From NCBI RefSeq assembly GCF_030580655.1, contig NZ_JAUQTB010000014.1, positions 1 to 64,000 of the forward strand: 64,000 nt of DNA, written 5' to 3'. Below, piece after piece: positions 28,534-37,298 of the stretch. Below the pieces are notes generated by a model. The model worked only from the letters and a program-made list of their open reading frames with translations. It had not been told where the DNA came from and did no database searches. The translations under genes and the position numbers were made by a program. The stretch comes from Paenibacillus lacisoli. Lineage in GTDB: Bacteria; Bacillota; Bacilli; Paenibacillales; Paenibacillaceae. Numbering within the stretch: the first letter of the stretch is position 1; every line of letters begins with the position of its first letter.

Positions 28534-28624
28534 ACTTCCCTACGCTGGTATGATCCAGATCAGGTAATAAGGGTCCGGAATCTTCTGCAATTCCGTCTCA
28601 GCCCGGACATTTCGGGCTCCCCCA
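28534..28624 (-). ncRNA. TPP riboswitch (THI box)
   Basis: On the minus strand: GGGGAGCCC..GGGCTGAGA (P2/P3 core), ACCCTTATTACCTGATCTGG (pyrophosphate side), then ATCATACCAGCGTAGGGAAG (THI box). It represses thiC when thiamine pyrophosphate is plentiful, through the attenuator downstream. Confidence 0.97.
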
Positions 28625-28733
28625 GTAACATGTATCGCGGCGATGGACACCACCGCTGCAGCACAGAACAGACTGGCTGTCTGTGATACTTCTCCCAGAT
28701 TAGCTCAATTCCCTTTAAATGACAACCCGTAGA

Positions 28734-29477
28734 TCAGGACAACAGCAGTCCCATCTCATGGGCAGCTTCCATCAGAACAGGAGCAAACTCCTCCAGCTTA
28801 TCCGGTGACAACCGGCTCACCGGCCCGGATACCGACAAGGCTGCGGCCACACCGCCCTTGCGGTTGAAAATCGGAGCAGATACCGCCGCTGCGCCGGGCT
28901 CCCGCTCCTCATAGCTGGTGGCGTATCCGCACAGGCGGATCTGCTCCAGCTGCTGGCGGTAGGCTGTCCGGTCGAGACCGGCAGGCCAATCCGGATCCGC
29001 CATCAGCTTCTCTGCATCATCACCGTCCGCGAAAGCCACCAGCACCTTGCTCGAGGCTCCGACAAACAGCGGCAGCCTCGCCCCAACCGTAGCAACCCGG
29101 CGGATCGCCTGGTTGCTCTGAACGGCCTGGATGCGAATCCGTTCCGCGCCATCCCGCAGGTACAAGCTGACCGTCTCGCCCAGCCGGTCCCGCAGACGTT
29201 CCATAGCCGGCAGCAGGATAACAGCCGGATCATCCCCATGTGGCATATGCGTCGACAGCTCCCAGATCCGGATGCCCAGCCGGTATTTCTCGGTAGCGGT
29301 ATTGCGAATCACAAAACCGCGATCCTCCAGTGTCGTCAGCAGCCGATGTACCGTACTTTTGTGCAGCCCAATCATCCCGGCTATTTCCGATAAACCCAGC
29401 TCCTGATCCCGGGTAAAACACATTAATATATCAAGCGCTCTCTCAACAGCGCGAACCGTCAGCTTGCGATCTTCCAC
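28734..29477 (-). CDS. IclR family transcriptional regulator
   Basis: 247 residues. The N-terminal winged helix is clear (VRAVERALDILMCF, LGLSEIAGMIGLHKSTVHRLLTTLEDRGFV), and the effector domain of IclR_C type covers residues 75 to 245 (VGARLPLFVGASSKVLVAF, GYATSYEEREPGAAAVSAPIFNRKG). The start is GTG. Its leader has a promoter and a 17-bp palindrome that also occurs upstream of aconitase, so it may control itself and acnA. The effector is unknown; relatives sense small carboxylates or sugar acids. It is divergent from a hydrolase gene. Confidence 0.9.
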   Translation of the reverse strand: MEDRKLTVRAVERALDILMCFTRDQELGLSEIAGMIGLHKSTVHRLLTTLEDRGFVIRNTATEKYRLGIRIWELSTHMPHGDDPAVILLPAMERLRDRLGETVSLYLRDGAERIRIQAVQSNQAIRRVATVGARLPLFVGASSKVLVAFADGDDAEKLMADPDWPAGLDRTAYRQQLEQIRLCGYATSYEEREPGAAAVSAPIFNRKGGVAAALSVSGPVSRLSPDKLEEFAPVLMEAAHEMGLLLS

Positions 29478-29498
29478 CAGCAGCCACCGTCCTTTTCT

Positions 29499-29515
29499 GT
29501 TTCATCAAGTGAAAC
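29499..29515 (-). promoter_or_regulatory. 17-bp palindrome in the iclR leader
   Basis: GTTTCAT-CAA-GTGAAAC, between the -10 box and the start of the iclR gene. It matches the acnA leader palindrome at 16 of 17 bases. Likely autoregulatory operator. Confidence 0.6.
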
Positions 29516-29527
29516 ATGGTTACATAA

Positions 29528-29567
29528 ATTATATGCAAAATCAGGAGTAGTGTAAACTACCGTTTAC
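29528..29567 (-). promoter_or_regulatory. iclR promoter with a palindrome over the -35
   Basis: On the minus strand TTTACA (29551-29556), 17 bases, TATAAT (29528-29533). A second, different palindrome, GTAAAC-TACC-GTTTAC (29552-29567), covers the -35 box. Confidence 0.65.
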
Positions 29568-29615
29568 CGTCAACATACCCGTCAGATAAGACAGCTAACA
29601 AATGTTTACACGCGA

Positions 29616-29644
29616 TTGACATTACTTCTTACCCATCATACGAT
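29616..29644 (+). promoter_or_regulatory. Promoter of the alpha/beta hydrolase gene
   Basis: TTGACA, 17 bases, TACGAT, about 43 bases before the start codon. Confidence 0.65.
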
Positions 29645-29686
29645 AAATAAAATAGGTTTTAATAATGAAAGAAGCTAGGAGGGGCT

Positions 29687-30694
29687 ATGATGACAACATC
29701 CCAGCATAACGCCTCGCCCCAGTCTCCGGTTCATGAGCTGCCGGGAGAATTGTCTCCCCGCATGCTGCGGTTGAAGCATGTGATCGTGGCATTGCTCATG
29801 TCGGTGGTGTTCTTCCTTTTGTTCTGTTTTATCGCACTGCATGCCTATATCGCATGGGTGCTGTCGAATCCGACAGTTGCCCCGCTTTTCTCTAATCCGA
29901 TGCAGGCTAAATCAATGCCTTACGAGGAAGTCACTTTTCCGGCCAAGGACGGAAGCCGAATGATGCAGGGCTGGTATATCCCGGCGAGCAACTCGTCCAA
30001 AACGATTATTTTCAGCCATGGCTATGGTGCGAACCGTGAAGAAACCTGGATTCCTATGTATGATCTCGCGCATTTTGCGCATTCTTTAAATTTCAATGTC
30101 ATTATGTTTGACTATGGTTTTGCCTCCCAGAACAGCAAGGCGGTCGCTACCGGCGGCAAGGTTGAATCTCAGCAGCTGCTCGGGGCCATCCAGCTGGCCA
30201 AGCAGCGCGGCTCGCAGGAGATTGTCGTCTGGGGCTTCTCGATGGGAGCCGGTACAGCTCTGCAGGCAGGACTGGTGAGCAAGGATATCAGCGCTATGAT
30301 TCTCGACAGCACCTTCCTGCTGGAGCCGGATACGTTGTATCATAATATTCACAATCAGATCGATTTGCCGCGGCATCCATCGCTTGAGATTCTGGAATTC
30401 CTGTTCCCCGTTCTAAACGGTACGAGCCTGCACCAGATTCCCTATCGCGAGGTGAAGAACAAGGATTATCCGTTCCCCATTTACTTCATCCACGGGACGG
30501 AGGACGAAAAGGCACCTTATCCTATCGCCGAGCTGCTGGCGTCCCACCAGACTAATCCGAACTCCGGCGTCTGGATTGTGGATGGAGCCCAGCATGAGCT
30601 GATCTTCCGCGAACACCCGCGGGAGTATCTGCGCAGGGTATCCAGCTTCCTCGGAAATATTCAGCTGGCCAGCAGCAGCACTGCGGCGCAATGA
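29687..30694 (+). CDS. Membrane-anchored alpha/beta hydrolase
   Basis: 335 residues. A hydrophobic helix near residues 35 to 62 anchors it; the hydrolase domain follows. Seen: IIFSHGYGANREETW (oxyanion region), WGFSMGAGTAL (nucleophile elbow GFSMG near 187), the acid in FIHGTEDEKAPY and the His in DGAQHELIF. The layout is like YqkD/YfhR-type peptidase-family S9 or esterase proteins; substrate unknown. AGGAGGGG lies just before ATG 29687; the second ATG, three bases on, has better spacing. A similar protein is encoded at 56110. Confidence 0.85.
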   Translation: MMTTSQHNASPQSPVHELPGELSPRMLRLKHVIVALLMSVVFFLLFCFIALHAYIAWVLSNPTVAPLFSNPMQAKSMPYEEVTFPAKDGSRMMQGWYIPASNSSKTIIFSHGYGANREETWIPMYDLAHFAHSLNFNVIMFDYGFASQNSKAVATGGKVESQQLLGAIQLAKQRGSQEIVVWGFSMGAGTALQAGLVSKDISAMILDSTFLLEPDTLYHNIHNQIDLPRHPSLEILEFLFPVLNGTSLHQIPYREVKNKDYPFPIYFIHGTEDEKAPYPIAELLASHQTNPNSGVWIVDGAQHELIFREHPREYLRRVSSFLGNIQLASSSTAAQ

Positions 30695-30715
30695 CAAGCG
30701 AATGAGCAAAGGCCT

Positions 30716-30752
30716 ATAACCCGCGGTCCCTTACAAGGGACCGCGGGTTATT
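30716..30752 (+). terminator. Terminator after the hydrolase gene
   Basis: ATAACCCGCGGTCCCTT / AAGGGACCGCGGGTTAT, a perfect 17-bp stem, but only a short T stretch follows. Confidence 0.75.
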
Positions 30753-30879
30753 CAGCATACAAGAATAGACCCTCTAAATGATTGACATAAGCTGCAGCGT
30801 GAACCAATAGGATGTACAGATGCCGTTCATCCCAAGCAGTCCTGGCGATGAACGGCCCAACGAACAGGAGGTACCTGTC

Positions 30880-32091
30880 ATGTTATATGTATACGGTCCC
30901 CTGCTGCCGCTGCGCATTCTGGAAGAGATCCGCTTCTGGAAGCAGCAGGAAAGCGAGCATACGGATGTGATCAAGGCCATCGTGCCCAATCTGGAACCCG
31001 TGTATGTTCAGCTGCTCGATCAATGGAAGGTGCTGTTTGAAGAAACAGAGCAGGCCGCACAGCGGCTGCTGAATCAGGTCCTGCCCGGTACACACCAGGC
31101 CGATCCCTACGTGCTGGCCCAGCTGGAGCAGCTGCTGGACGTTTCCTGCAGGCAGTCCAGAGAGTTTATACGTCAGCTCTATCAGCTGATCGAGAAGAGC
31201 AGTGCCGTTAAGACGGTGCCCCTTGCTCCGGTGGTCCTGCTGCATATCATCAGGGAATCCGAGTACTTCCTCGGTGTACTGGAGACGCTCAGCAAGCCGG
31301 GCTCCATTGCCGAGAGTGTGCAGCATCCGCCGATGCTGGATCCGCATGAGCCGCAGCCTTTCCGCATTTCTGAACCATCTGTCCGGCAGGATGAACCGTC
31401 CGCCGGGGCATCGCAGGCCAATACATCGGCCTTGACAGGGCAGCCGCAGGCACAGCAGGACCGACCGGTGCCTATCGGAGGCCACACGCTGCCGCCACTG
31501 CCTTACCCTTACAACGCATTGGAGCCTTATATTGATGAGAAGACGATGCGCATCCATCACGATATTCATCACAAAAGCTATGTAGACGGCCTGAACAAAG
31601 CCGAGAAAAAACTGGAGGAAGCCCGGCGGAAGAACGACTTCGAGCTGGTGAAGCATTGGGAACGGGAGCTGGCCTTCAATGGCGCCGGGCATTACCTGCA
31701 TACGATCTTCTGGACGATCATGAGTCCACAAGGGGGAGGCAGACCAACCGGGGCACTCGCCAATCAGATTACCAAGGACTTTGGCAGCTTTGAGGCATTT
31801 AAGAAGCACTTCTCGGAAGCGGCCGAGAAGGTCGAAGGCGGAGGCTGGGCAATCCTTGTCTGGAGTCCGCGTGCCCAGCGGCTTGAAATTCTGCAGGCGG
31901 AGAAGCACCAGAATCTCTCACAATGGGATGTCATCCCGCTGCTGACACTGGATGTATGGGAGCATGCCTACTATCTGAAGCATCAGAGCAACCGCAAAAA
32001 GTACATCGAAGACTGGTGGAATGTCGTCAACTGGCCTGCAGCTGCCGAGCGTTACGAGCAAGCCCACAAGCTCAAATGGGAGCCATTCTGA
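30880..32091 (+). CDS. SodF-type superoxide dismutase with N-terminal four-helix domain
   Basis: 403 residues. Residues 1 to 135 form a helical domain of DUF2935-like type (LRILEEIRFWKQQESEHTDVI..., FIRQLYQLIE, ESEYFLGVLETL), which carries potential metal ligands (EQ.EH). A Pro/Gln-rich linker follows, then a complete Fe/Mn superoxide dismutase domain (205-403): ligands in HHDIHHKSYVDGL, HYLHTIFW and [10 protein letters not shown]. The SOD half closely resembles Bacillus subtilis SodF. The frame is open from 30820, but AGGAGG is eight bases before ATG 30880. A second dismutase, SodA, is encoded at 38282. Confidence 0.88.
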   Translation: MLYVYGPLLPLRILEEIRFWKQQESEHTDVIKAIVPNLEPVYVQLLDQWKVLFEETEQAAQRLLNQVLPGTHQADPYVLAQLEQLLDVSCRQSREFIRQLYQLIEKSSAVKTVPLAPVVLLHIIRESEYFLGVLETLSKPGSIAESVQHPPMLDPHEPQPFRISEPSVRQDEPSAGASQANTSALTGQPQAQQDRPVPIGGHTLPPLPYPYNALEPYIDEKTMRIHHDIHHKSYVDGLNKAEKKLEEARRKNDFELVKHWERELAFNGAGHYLHTIFWTIMSPQGGGRPTGALANQITKDFGSFEAFKKHFSEAAEKVEGGGWAILVWSPRAQRLEILQAEKHQNLSQWDVIPLLTLDVWEHAYYLKHQSNRKKYIEDWWNVVNWPAAAERYEQAHKLKWEPF

Positions 32092-32111
32092 TTCTCTTCA
32101 TTCCATCCAGA

Positions 32112-32157
32112 ACAGCCGTCTTTCGCGCAGTGCGCTCGACGGCTGTAGCTGTTTTTT
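32112..32157 (+). terminator. Terminator of the sodF-like gene
   Basis: ACAGCCGTC / GACGGCTGT stem followed a few bases later by six T. Confidence 0.75.
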
Positions 32158-32175
32158 AAAAAAACTTCCAGTAAA

Positions 32176-32988
32176 CTAAACGTCGTAACGCAGCCTGAGC
32201 TTCTCCGTCATTACCTGTACTTCGTCTATAGGTACAGACGGCTCCTGCAGCAGCAGCCGGGCTCCGGCTTCTTCCTGAAGAAGCCGGAACAGGGACGCCT
32301 GATATGCCCGAACTGAGCTGACACCTGCAAGCTCCTGCAGGCTGGCCATGGTGCCAGACCTGACATCCGGATAGCCCTCTGCACCCCCCGCCGAAGCCTC
32401 ATCATAGAAACCGCGGACCTGATCCGCCAGGGCATCTCCCGAACCCTCAACAATAATAAAAGCACTAACAATCAGGGCTTTCGCTTGCCTGCGCTGGGCA
32501 ATCCCGCAAAATTTGCGTCCTTCAATGCTGACATCGTAGTCACCGGGACAGAAAGCCCCTGCAATCTCACCAGCCCGGGCCGCCTCGGACCACGGAGCCA
32601 GCGAACGGCTGATCAGATCCACCATCAGCCGGAAATCCTCATGGATATCCAGTCTTCCCGGAGGGTTGGGTATGATTAATGAGACATTAAGGACTCCAGG
32701 GTTCAGGGGTACAGCTGCTCCCCCTGATGGACGGACACAGACCGACGTACCGCCAGATCGAATCCGCTGCATGGCTGTTTCCGCCTGTGGAAGTCTGCGG
32801 TCTCTCAGACCTACAACAAAGGCATCCGGGTGCCTCCATAGATGGACAACCGGTGGATGACCTTGTCCGACCCTACGGCACAGCACCTCTTCCCAGGCAA
32901 AATAGGCCGTCACATCATCGTGGGCGTCTTCCATCGCCGACTCCCACAGCTGTATACCCTGCAAAAGACTTAACCCTGTTCTCTCCAC
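32176..32988 (-). CDS. lipL: Octanoyl-[GcvH]:protein N-octanoyltransferase LipL
   Basis: 270 residues of the BPL/LplA/LipB fold. In Bacilli, LipL moves octanoate from GcvH to the E2 subunits of 2-oxoacid dehydrogenases on the way to lipoate. The call rests on VRPSGGAAVPLNPGVLNVSL, GAFCPGDYDVSIEGRKFCGIAQRRQ with the catalytic Cys (near 151) directly before PGDYD, and the spacing of LipL rather than LplA (which uses a Lys and ATP). Start is GTG 32988, with AAAGGAG ten bases upstream. Single gene. Confidence 0.9.
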   Translation of the reverse strand: MERTGLSLLQGIQLWESAMEDAHDDVTAYFAWEEVLCRRVGQGHPPVVHLWRHPDAFVVGLRDRRLPQAETAMQRIRSGGTSVCVRPSGGAAVPLNPGVLNVSLIIPNPPGRLDIHEDFRLMVDLISRSLAPWSEAARAGEIAGAFCPGDYDVSIEGRKFCGIAQRRQAKALIVSAFIIVEGSGDALADQVRGFYDEASAGGAEGYPDVRSGTMASLQELAGVSSVRAYQASLFRLLQEEAGARLLLQEPSVPIDEVQVMTEKLRLRYDV

Positions 32989-33043
32989 CCTGTTCTCACT
33001 CCTTTAGCCATAGATCCTCTTCCTCGACACTTCTAAATACAGC

Positions 33044-33075
33044 AAAAAAGGCCTCCCTTGCGGGTCAGGCCTTTT
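33044..33075 (-). terminator. Terminator of folE
   Basis: On the minus strand AAAAGGCCT / AGGCCTTTT stem followed by TT. Confidence 0.85.
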
Positions 33076-33085
33076 AATTTCAGCT

Positions 33086-33679
33086 TCAGTCCTTCACCAG
33101 GGACAGGAATTCTGCCCGCTGGGCGGCATTGGAACGGAAGGACCCACGCACAGCAGACGTTACCGTCTTGCTGCCAGGCTTCTTCACACCCCTGGCACAC
33201 ATGCACAGATGCTCGCCTTCCACGACAACCATCACACCATGCGGCTCAACCGTTTCATTCAGGATATCTGCAATCTGTGACGTAATCCGTTCCTGCACCT
33301 GCAGACGGCGCGTCACGGCTTCCACAAGACGTGCAAGCTTGCTCAGGCCGACTATTTTGCCGCTGGGCACATAGCCGATATGCACTTTGCCGAAGAAGGG
33401 TGCCATATGATGCTCACATTGACTGTAGTATACAATATCTTTGACAATAACCAGCTCTTCATGGTTCTCGTCAAAGGTTACGCCAAGCACTTCTCTGGGA
33501 TCTACGGAATAACCGGCGAAAATCTCTTCATACATGCGGGTGACACGCTCAGGCGTTTCCACCAATCCTTCACGCTCCGGGTCTTCCCCAATCAGCTTCA
33601 GGATCTGGCTCACATGATATTCGATCTTCTCTCTGTTCTCTTCGACCTGGTGATTGGTATAGTCCTTAACTCCCGACAT
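33086..33679 (-). CDS. folE: GTP cyclohydrolase I
   Basis: 197-residue enzyme making 7,8-dihydroneopterin triphosphate from GTP for folate. Zn ligands are in [18 protein letters not shown] and LCMCARGV; also [14 protein letters not shown] and [12 protein letters not shown]. Full length, type IA. GGAAGGAGG lies before the ATG. The yneF gene, upstream on the same strand, is 46 bases away, so the two may be co-transcribed. Confidence 0.96.
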   Translation of the reverse strand: MSGVKDYTNHQVEENREKIEYHVSQILKLIGEDPEREGLVETPERVTRMYEEIFAGYSVDPREVLGVTFDENHEELVIVKDIVYYSQCEHHMAPFFGKVHIGYVPSGKIVGLSKLARLVEAVTRRLQVQERITSQIADILNETVEPHGVMVVVEGEHLCMCARGVKKPGSKTVTSAVRGSFRSNAAQRAEFLSLVKD

Positions 33680-33725
33680 AACCTTCCTCCTTCCGCCGTA
33701 TCCAAGATGCTCTTGGGGTCAGGTT

Positions 33726-33974
33726 CTATTTCCGGCGTCCCGGTTTTCTTGCTCCGGGCTGATTACGCACACCCGGCTGATTCTTCATCATCTGCTGAGC
33801 CTTTTGCATCTGTTTGCCGTTCAGATTATATCCCATCTGTTTAGCCATCTTTTGCAGCATTTCAGGATCGCTCTGCATCTTCTCAAGCTGCTTGCGCAGG
33901 TAAAATGCCCCGATGAAGAAGCCGCCGACCAGGCCAACGATCAATGTTATAATCGGAATGATAATATCCCACAT
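33726..33974 (-). CDS. YneF family (UPF0154) membrane protein
   Basis: 82 residues. A single N-terminal transmembrane helix (IIIPIITLIVGLVGGFFIGAFYL) is followed by RKQLEKMQSDPEMLQKMAKQMGYNLNGKQMQKAQQMM, the UPF0154 signature. The tail (PGVRNQPGARKPGRRK) is basic and longer than in Bacillus. Function unknown; widespread in Firmicutes. Confidence 0.9.
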   Translation of the reverse strand: MWDIIIPIITLIVGLVGGFFIGAFYLRKQLEKMQSDPEMLQKMAKQMGYNLNGKQMQKAQQMMKNQPGVRNQPGARKPGRRK

Positions 33975-34075
33975 GTTATGTCTTCACCCCTGTATTTATG
34001 ATCTCATGCGACGGCTTGTCCGTTCACACACGAACATATCATAGCATTAACTACAGGAACGGGCAAACGGCATTT

Positions 34076-35104
34076 TCAGGCCAAAACAGCCTCTATAAAC
34101 ACCGTCGTATGCACAGCCAGATCCACTTCCTGAACCTCCATGTCATCTCCTGATCCATGGATGACCCGAACGACAGGACGGCCGGGAAGTCCGCGGTGCT
34201 GACGCACGACCACGCCCGTCTCCCGGGTGGACAAGCGAACGCTCGTACCATTCGGATACACCGAGATAATCCGGTTGAACTGGATCAGCACATCCCGGTC
34301 CAGCTGCTTCTCGGACATGGCCATCATCTCTTCGCAGGCTTCATGCGGGAGTAAACCCTTGCCGTTCCTGCCTGTGATCAGGTTATCAAAGGTATCCGCT
34401 ACAGCTACAATTCGTGCAAACTGATGAATCTCATGCGCATCCAGCGCACGCGGCAAGCCTTTGCCGTCCAACCGCTCGTGATGCTGCAGCGCAACATGCG
34501 CAATCAGCAGATTGAATTCCCGCTTGGACTTCAGCACTTCAAACCCACGCCAGGTGTGATGCCCCTTCAGGCCGCCCAGTGCCTCATCGAGTGAATCCAG
34601 CCCCACCTTGCCGACATCATGAAGCATGGCTCCAATGGCCAGATCTTTCAGCTGGAACATGTTCAATCCCATATTCATCCCGATCAGTATCGAAATGAGA
34701 CAGACATTCGTGGCATGTACATACTGCTGATTATCTGCGGTGCGGATATCTGTCAGCTGCACGAGCAGCTCCGGATTGGCCAGCACATCACTCAGAATGC
34801 GGTCCGCACTCACACTAATCTTCTTGGTGCTCCAGTCTTTCCCGGAGCGGACAGCCTCAAAGGTGTCATTCATTTCCTTAAAAACAGCCTGTTTCGTAGC
34901 TTCATCAAGAATGTCAGTGGTATCTACGTCTGCGAAATCCGGGTCTTTGATGTACAGCATCGTGACCCCGATCCGGTTCAGCGTATTGATCATGAACACG
35001 GTCAGCTGTACGCCTTCGGACAGCAGTACAGTTCCGTTGCTCGAGTAGACGCTTTTACCGAGGTGCTGCCCCGGCTCTACATTATCCACGCTTATATATT
35101 TCAT
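34076..35104 (-). CDS. HD-GYP domain protein (putative c-di-GMP phosphodiesterase)
   Basis: 342 residues. An N-terminal domain of about 120 residues precedes an HD-GYP domain: MLHDVGKVGLDSLDEAL (HD pair near 186), HVALQHHERLDGKGLPRAL (GYP motif reads GLP), ARIVAVADTFDNLI. HD-GYP enzymes hydrolyse cyclic di-GMP with a di- or tri-iron centre. The Y-to-L change in GYP occurs in active and inactive members alike. It lies 69 bases after queG-ogt on the same strand. GGGGGAG is before the ATG. Confidence 0.87.
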   Translation of the reverse strand: MKYISVDNVEPGQHLGKSVYSSNGTVLLSEGVQLTVFMINTLNRIGVTMLYIKDPDFADVDTTDILDEATKQAVFKEMNDTFEAVRSGKDWSTKKISVSADRILSDVLANPELLVQLTDIRTADNQQYVHATNVCLISILIGMNMGLNMFQLKDLAIGAMLHDVGKVGLDSLDEALGGLKGHHTWRGFEVLKSKREFNLLIAHVALQHHERLDGKGLPRALDAHEIHQFARIVAVADTFDNLITGRNGKGLLPHEACEEMMAMSEKQLDRDVLIQFNRIISVYPNGTSVRLSTRETGVVVRQHRGLPGRPVVRVIHGSGDDMEVQEVDLAVHTTVFIEAVLA

Positions 35105-35173
35105 CCTGCCGCTCCCCCGATACCCTGCATCTCATGTGTAATTTCTCCGGGAAGACTCCGCTCAAGCTGCGGT

Positions 35174-36994
35174 TTAAGCCTCCGGAGCAGGGGCTGTCTG
35201 TTCAAGCGATAACAGGTGAGCTTTCACCTGAAGTCCGCCTGCATAACCCCCCGGGCCTCCGTCCGCTCCGGTGACCCGGTGGCATGGAATGACAATCGGC
35301 AGCGGATTTTTGTTATTCGCACCGCCAACAGCCCGGACAGCCTTCGGGCGTCCAATTTTCTCGGCTATCGCTTTATAGGAGACAACCTCCCCATAAGGTA
35401 TATCGGCAAGAGCCTCCCATACTTGCAGTTGGAACGGTGTGCCGCGCTGATCAAGCTTCAGATCAAACTCACGGCGCTGCCCGGCAAAATACTGGCGCAT
35501 CTGGGAAGAAGCCTCCTGCAGCTTCTCAGGACTGCGTACATAGACATAGTCTCCGATCCAGGTACGTGCCCACTGCTGAAGGTATGCCTCCTGCACATGG
35601 AAGGCCCCGAATTCGATATGGCATAGTCCCTGATCGGTGGCACACAGGGTCAGGGGACCAATTGGTGATAGCAGTTCATCATAATAAACCGGTGTGCCTT
35701 CCCCTTCATGACCGGTCACGATCGTGAATGTACCGCTGGCAGTCTCCTTAACCTGCGGTTGGAATTCGTTCCCCTTGAAGTCGGCCGAAGCCGACATTTC
35801 ATTCTTTGGTTCCGCTTGATTACCAGCTTCACTTAGCTTCTCTTCCGCTTGTCTGATCATCTGTTGTACCTGCTCATGCTGTTCGCCTGAAGCAGCTTCC
35901 TGAATGGCTTTCATCGCGTTCTCTCCTCCAATTCGGCTTAGCGCCCAGGCTGCAGTTCCCCGCAGTTCCGGACGCGGGTCCTTCAGCAGCACTTCGGTGA
36001 GCTTCGGCACGGCCGTAATGTCCTTGAAATTGCCGAGGGCAATCACCGCGTTGCGCTGAATCGGTTTCTTGCCGCGCCAGGCTGCGGCGCTCTCCCCGAA
36101 ACGTTCTTTAAACTCCTTGTTGCTCAGATCCAGCAGCGGCAGCAGGAGCGGTTTGACAATCTCCGGGTCCGGCGTGAATTCGGGATGATGATCCCAGTTC
36201 TTGCCCCGGTTCTTCGGACATACGATCTGGCAGGTATCGCATCCGTAGAGCCGGTTGCCGATCTTAAGCATAAATTCTTCATCGAGAAATCCCTTCGTTT
36301 GTGTCAAAAAAGAAATACAGCGCTGGGCATTCAATTGTCCCGGTCCCACCAGCGCCCCTGTCGGGCATGCATCAATGCACTTCGTGCACTCTCCGCAGTC
36401 CTCCGTCACAGGAGTATCCGGAGGAAACGGAATATTCGTCACCAGTTCGCCCAGGAAAATCCATGATCCGTATTCCGGAGAAATAATGGAACAGTTTTTG
36501 GCACTGAAGCCAATGCCTGCGCGCTCTGAGACAGCACGGTCGACGAGCTCGCCTGTATCCACCATGCTCTGAATAACAGCTTCAGGCACCCGCTCCAGAA
36601 TAAAAGCCCTCAGCTTCTCCATGGCTGCCCGCAGCACCTGATGGTAGTCCTTCCCCCAGGCTGAGCGGGCGATAATTCCTCTGTACCTGCCCGGTTCTGA
36701 CTTGGGCGGGTCCTTCATCTTCGAAGGATAAGCCACCGCAATAGAAATGAGCGATGACGGCTTGCTGCCGTCCAGTGCCGGATGTATACGTTTATCGATA
36801 TCAGGTTCTTCGAACCCGGATTCGTATCCCTTGGCCCGGTGCTGCTCCAGAATGGATTTCAATGACACAAAAGGATCGGCGGAAGCGAAGCCGATAGAGT
36901 CAATCCCCAGATCACGTGCAGCCGCCTTAATCTCCTGTTTCAATCGATCCCAGCCAACAACCTGGTCTTGTGTGGTAGTCCCTGCGCTCGTCAT
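35174..36994 (-). CDS. queG: Epoxyqueuosine reductase fused to O6-alkylguanine-DNA alkyltransferase
   Basis: 606 residues with three parts. QueG (1-300): KEIKAAARDLGIDSIGFASADPF, a DUF1730 cobalamin part, and two 4Fe-4S motifs, CGECTKCIDACPTGAL and YGCDTCQIVCPKN; it reduces epoxyqueuosine in tRNA. HEAT-like repeats (about 325-390): QRNAVIALGNF, ELRGTAAWALSRIGG, as in normal QueG C-termini. After a charged linker comes an Ogt/MGMT domain (440-606): FQLQVWEALADIPYGEVVSYKAIAEKIGRPKAVRAVGGANNKNP and the suicide-Cys motif PIVIPCHRV. No stop codon separates them. ATG 36994 has AAGGAGG nine bases upstream. A tRNA-modification enzyme joined to a DNA-repair protein is unusual. Confidence 0.9.
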   Translation of the reverse strand: MTSAGTTTQDQVVGWDRLKQEIKAAARDLGIDSIGFASADPFVSLKSILEQHRAKGYESGFEEPDIDKRIHPALDGSKPSSLISIAVAYPSKMKDPPKSEPGRYRGIIARSAWGKDYHQVLRAAMEKLRAFILERVPEAVIQSMVDTGELVDRAVSERAGIGFSAKNCSIISPEYGSWIFLGELVTNIPFPPDTPVTEDCGECTKCIDACPTGALVGPGQLNAQRCISFLTQTKGFLDEEFMLKIGNRLYGCDTCQIVCPKNRGKNWDHHPEFTPDPEIVKPLLLPLLDLSNKEFKERFGESAAAWRGKKPIQRNAVIALGNFKDITAVPKLTEVLLKDPRPELRGTAAWALSRIGGENAMKAIQEAASGEQHEQVQQMIRQAEEKLSEAGNQAEPKNEMSASADFKGNEFQPQVKETASGTFTIVTGHEGEGTPVYYDELLSPIGPLTLCATDQGLCHIEFGAFHVQEAYLQQWARTWIGDYVYVRSPEKLQEASSQMRQYFAGQRREFDLKLDQRGTPFQLQVWEALADIPYGEVVSYKAIAEKIGRPKAVRAVGGANNKNPLPIVIPCHRVTGADGGPGGYAGGLQVKAHLLSLEQTAPAPEA

Positions 36995-37298
36995 CCTTGA
37001 TCCCTCCTTCCGGTTTAACTGCAGCATTCTCCTGCACAGGAGAAACGGCGCCTATTTTCCCGGAACATTCCGGAACAGGCGCCATTCAGACATATATATT
37101 TAAAATCATAATTTATAGAGACTGAGCCATAATAATAGAAAAGCATATCTCCAGACCATTTGCAACGGCTTGGAAGATATGCCCATATTGTGATTACATC
37201 CGCATTTTGCATAACTCTTGCGTAGGTTTATGTAAAACGCTTAATTAAATTCATATATATAATTGCAAAATCACGACGATGGACCTGGGTCTTCGTTC
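36995..37298 (-). other. Leader of queG-ogt and GNAT terminator
   Basis: 304 bases without a gene. Nearest queG is a perfect 18-bp palindrome, TTCTCCTGTGCAGGAGAA (37023-37040). Next to it is a larger hairpin with GGCGCCT / AGGCGCC arms (about 37047-37085) enclosing CCGGAA repeats. The GNAT gene's terminator follows at 37130-37182, then an AT-rich stretch with a cre-like TGTAAAACGCTTAA at 37231. Confidence 0.55.
37130..37182 (-). terminator. Terminator of the GNAT gene
   Basis: On the minus strand GGCATATCTTCCAAGCC / GGTCTGGAGATATGC (few mismatches) followed by TTTTCTATTATT. Confidence 0.65.

Noticed and set aside
30883..31908. Minus-strand open frame of 341 codons
   Set aside because: Antisense to the SodF-type gene; no binding site.
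37231..37245. Second cre-like sequence TGTAAAACGCTTAA
   Set aside because: One base too long for a standard cre and not placed at a recognisable promoter.
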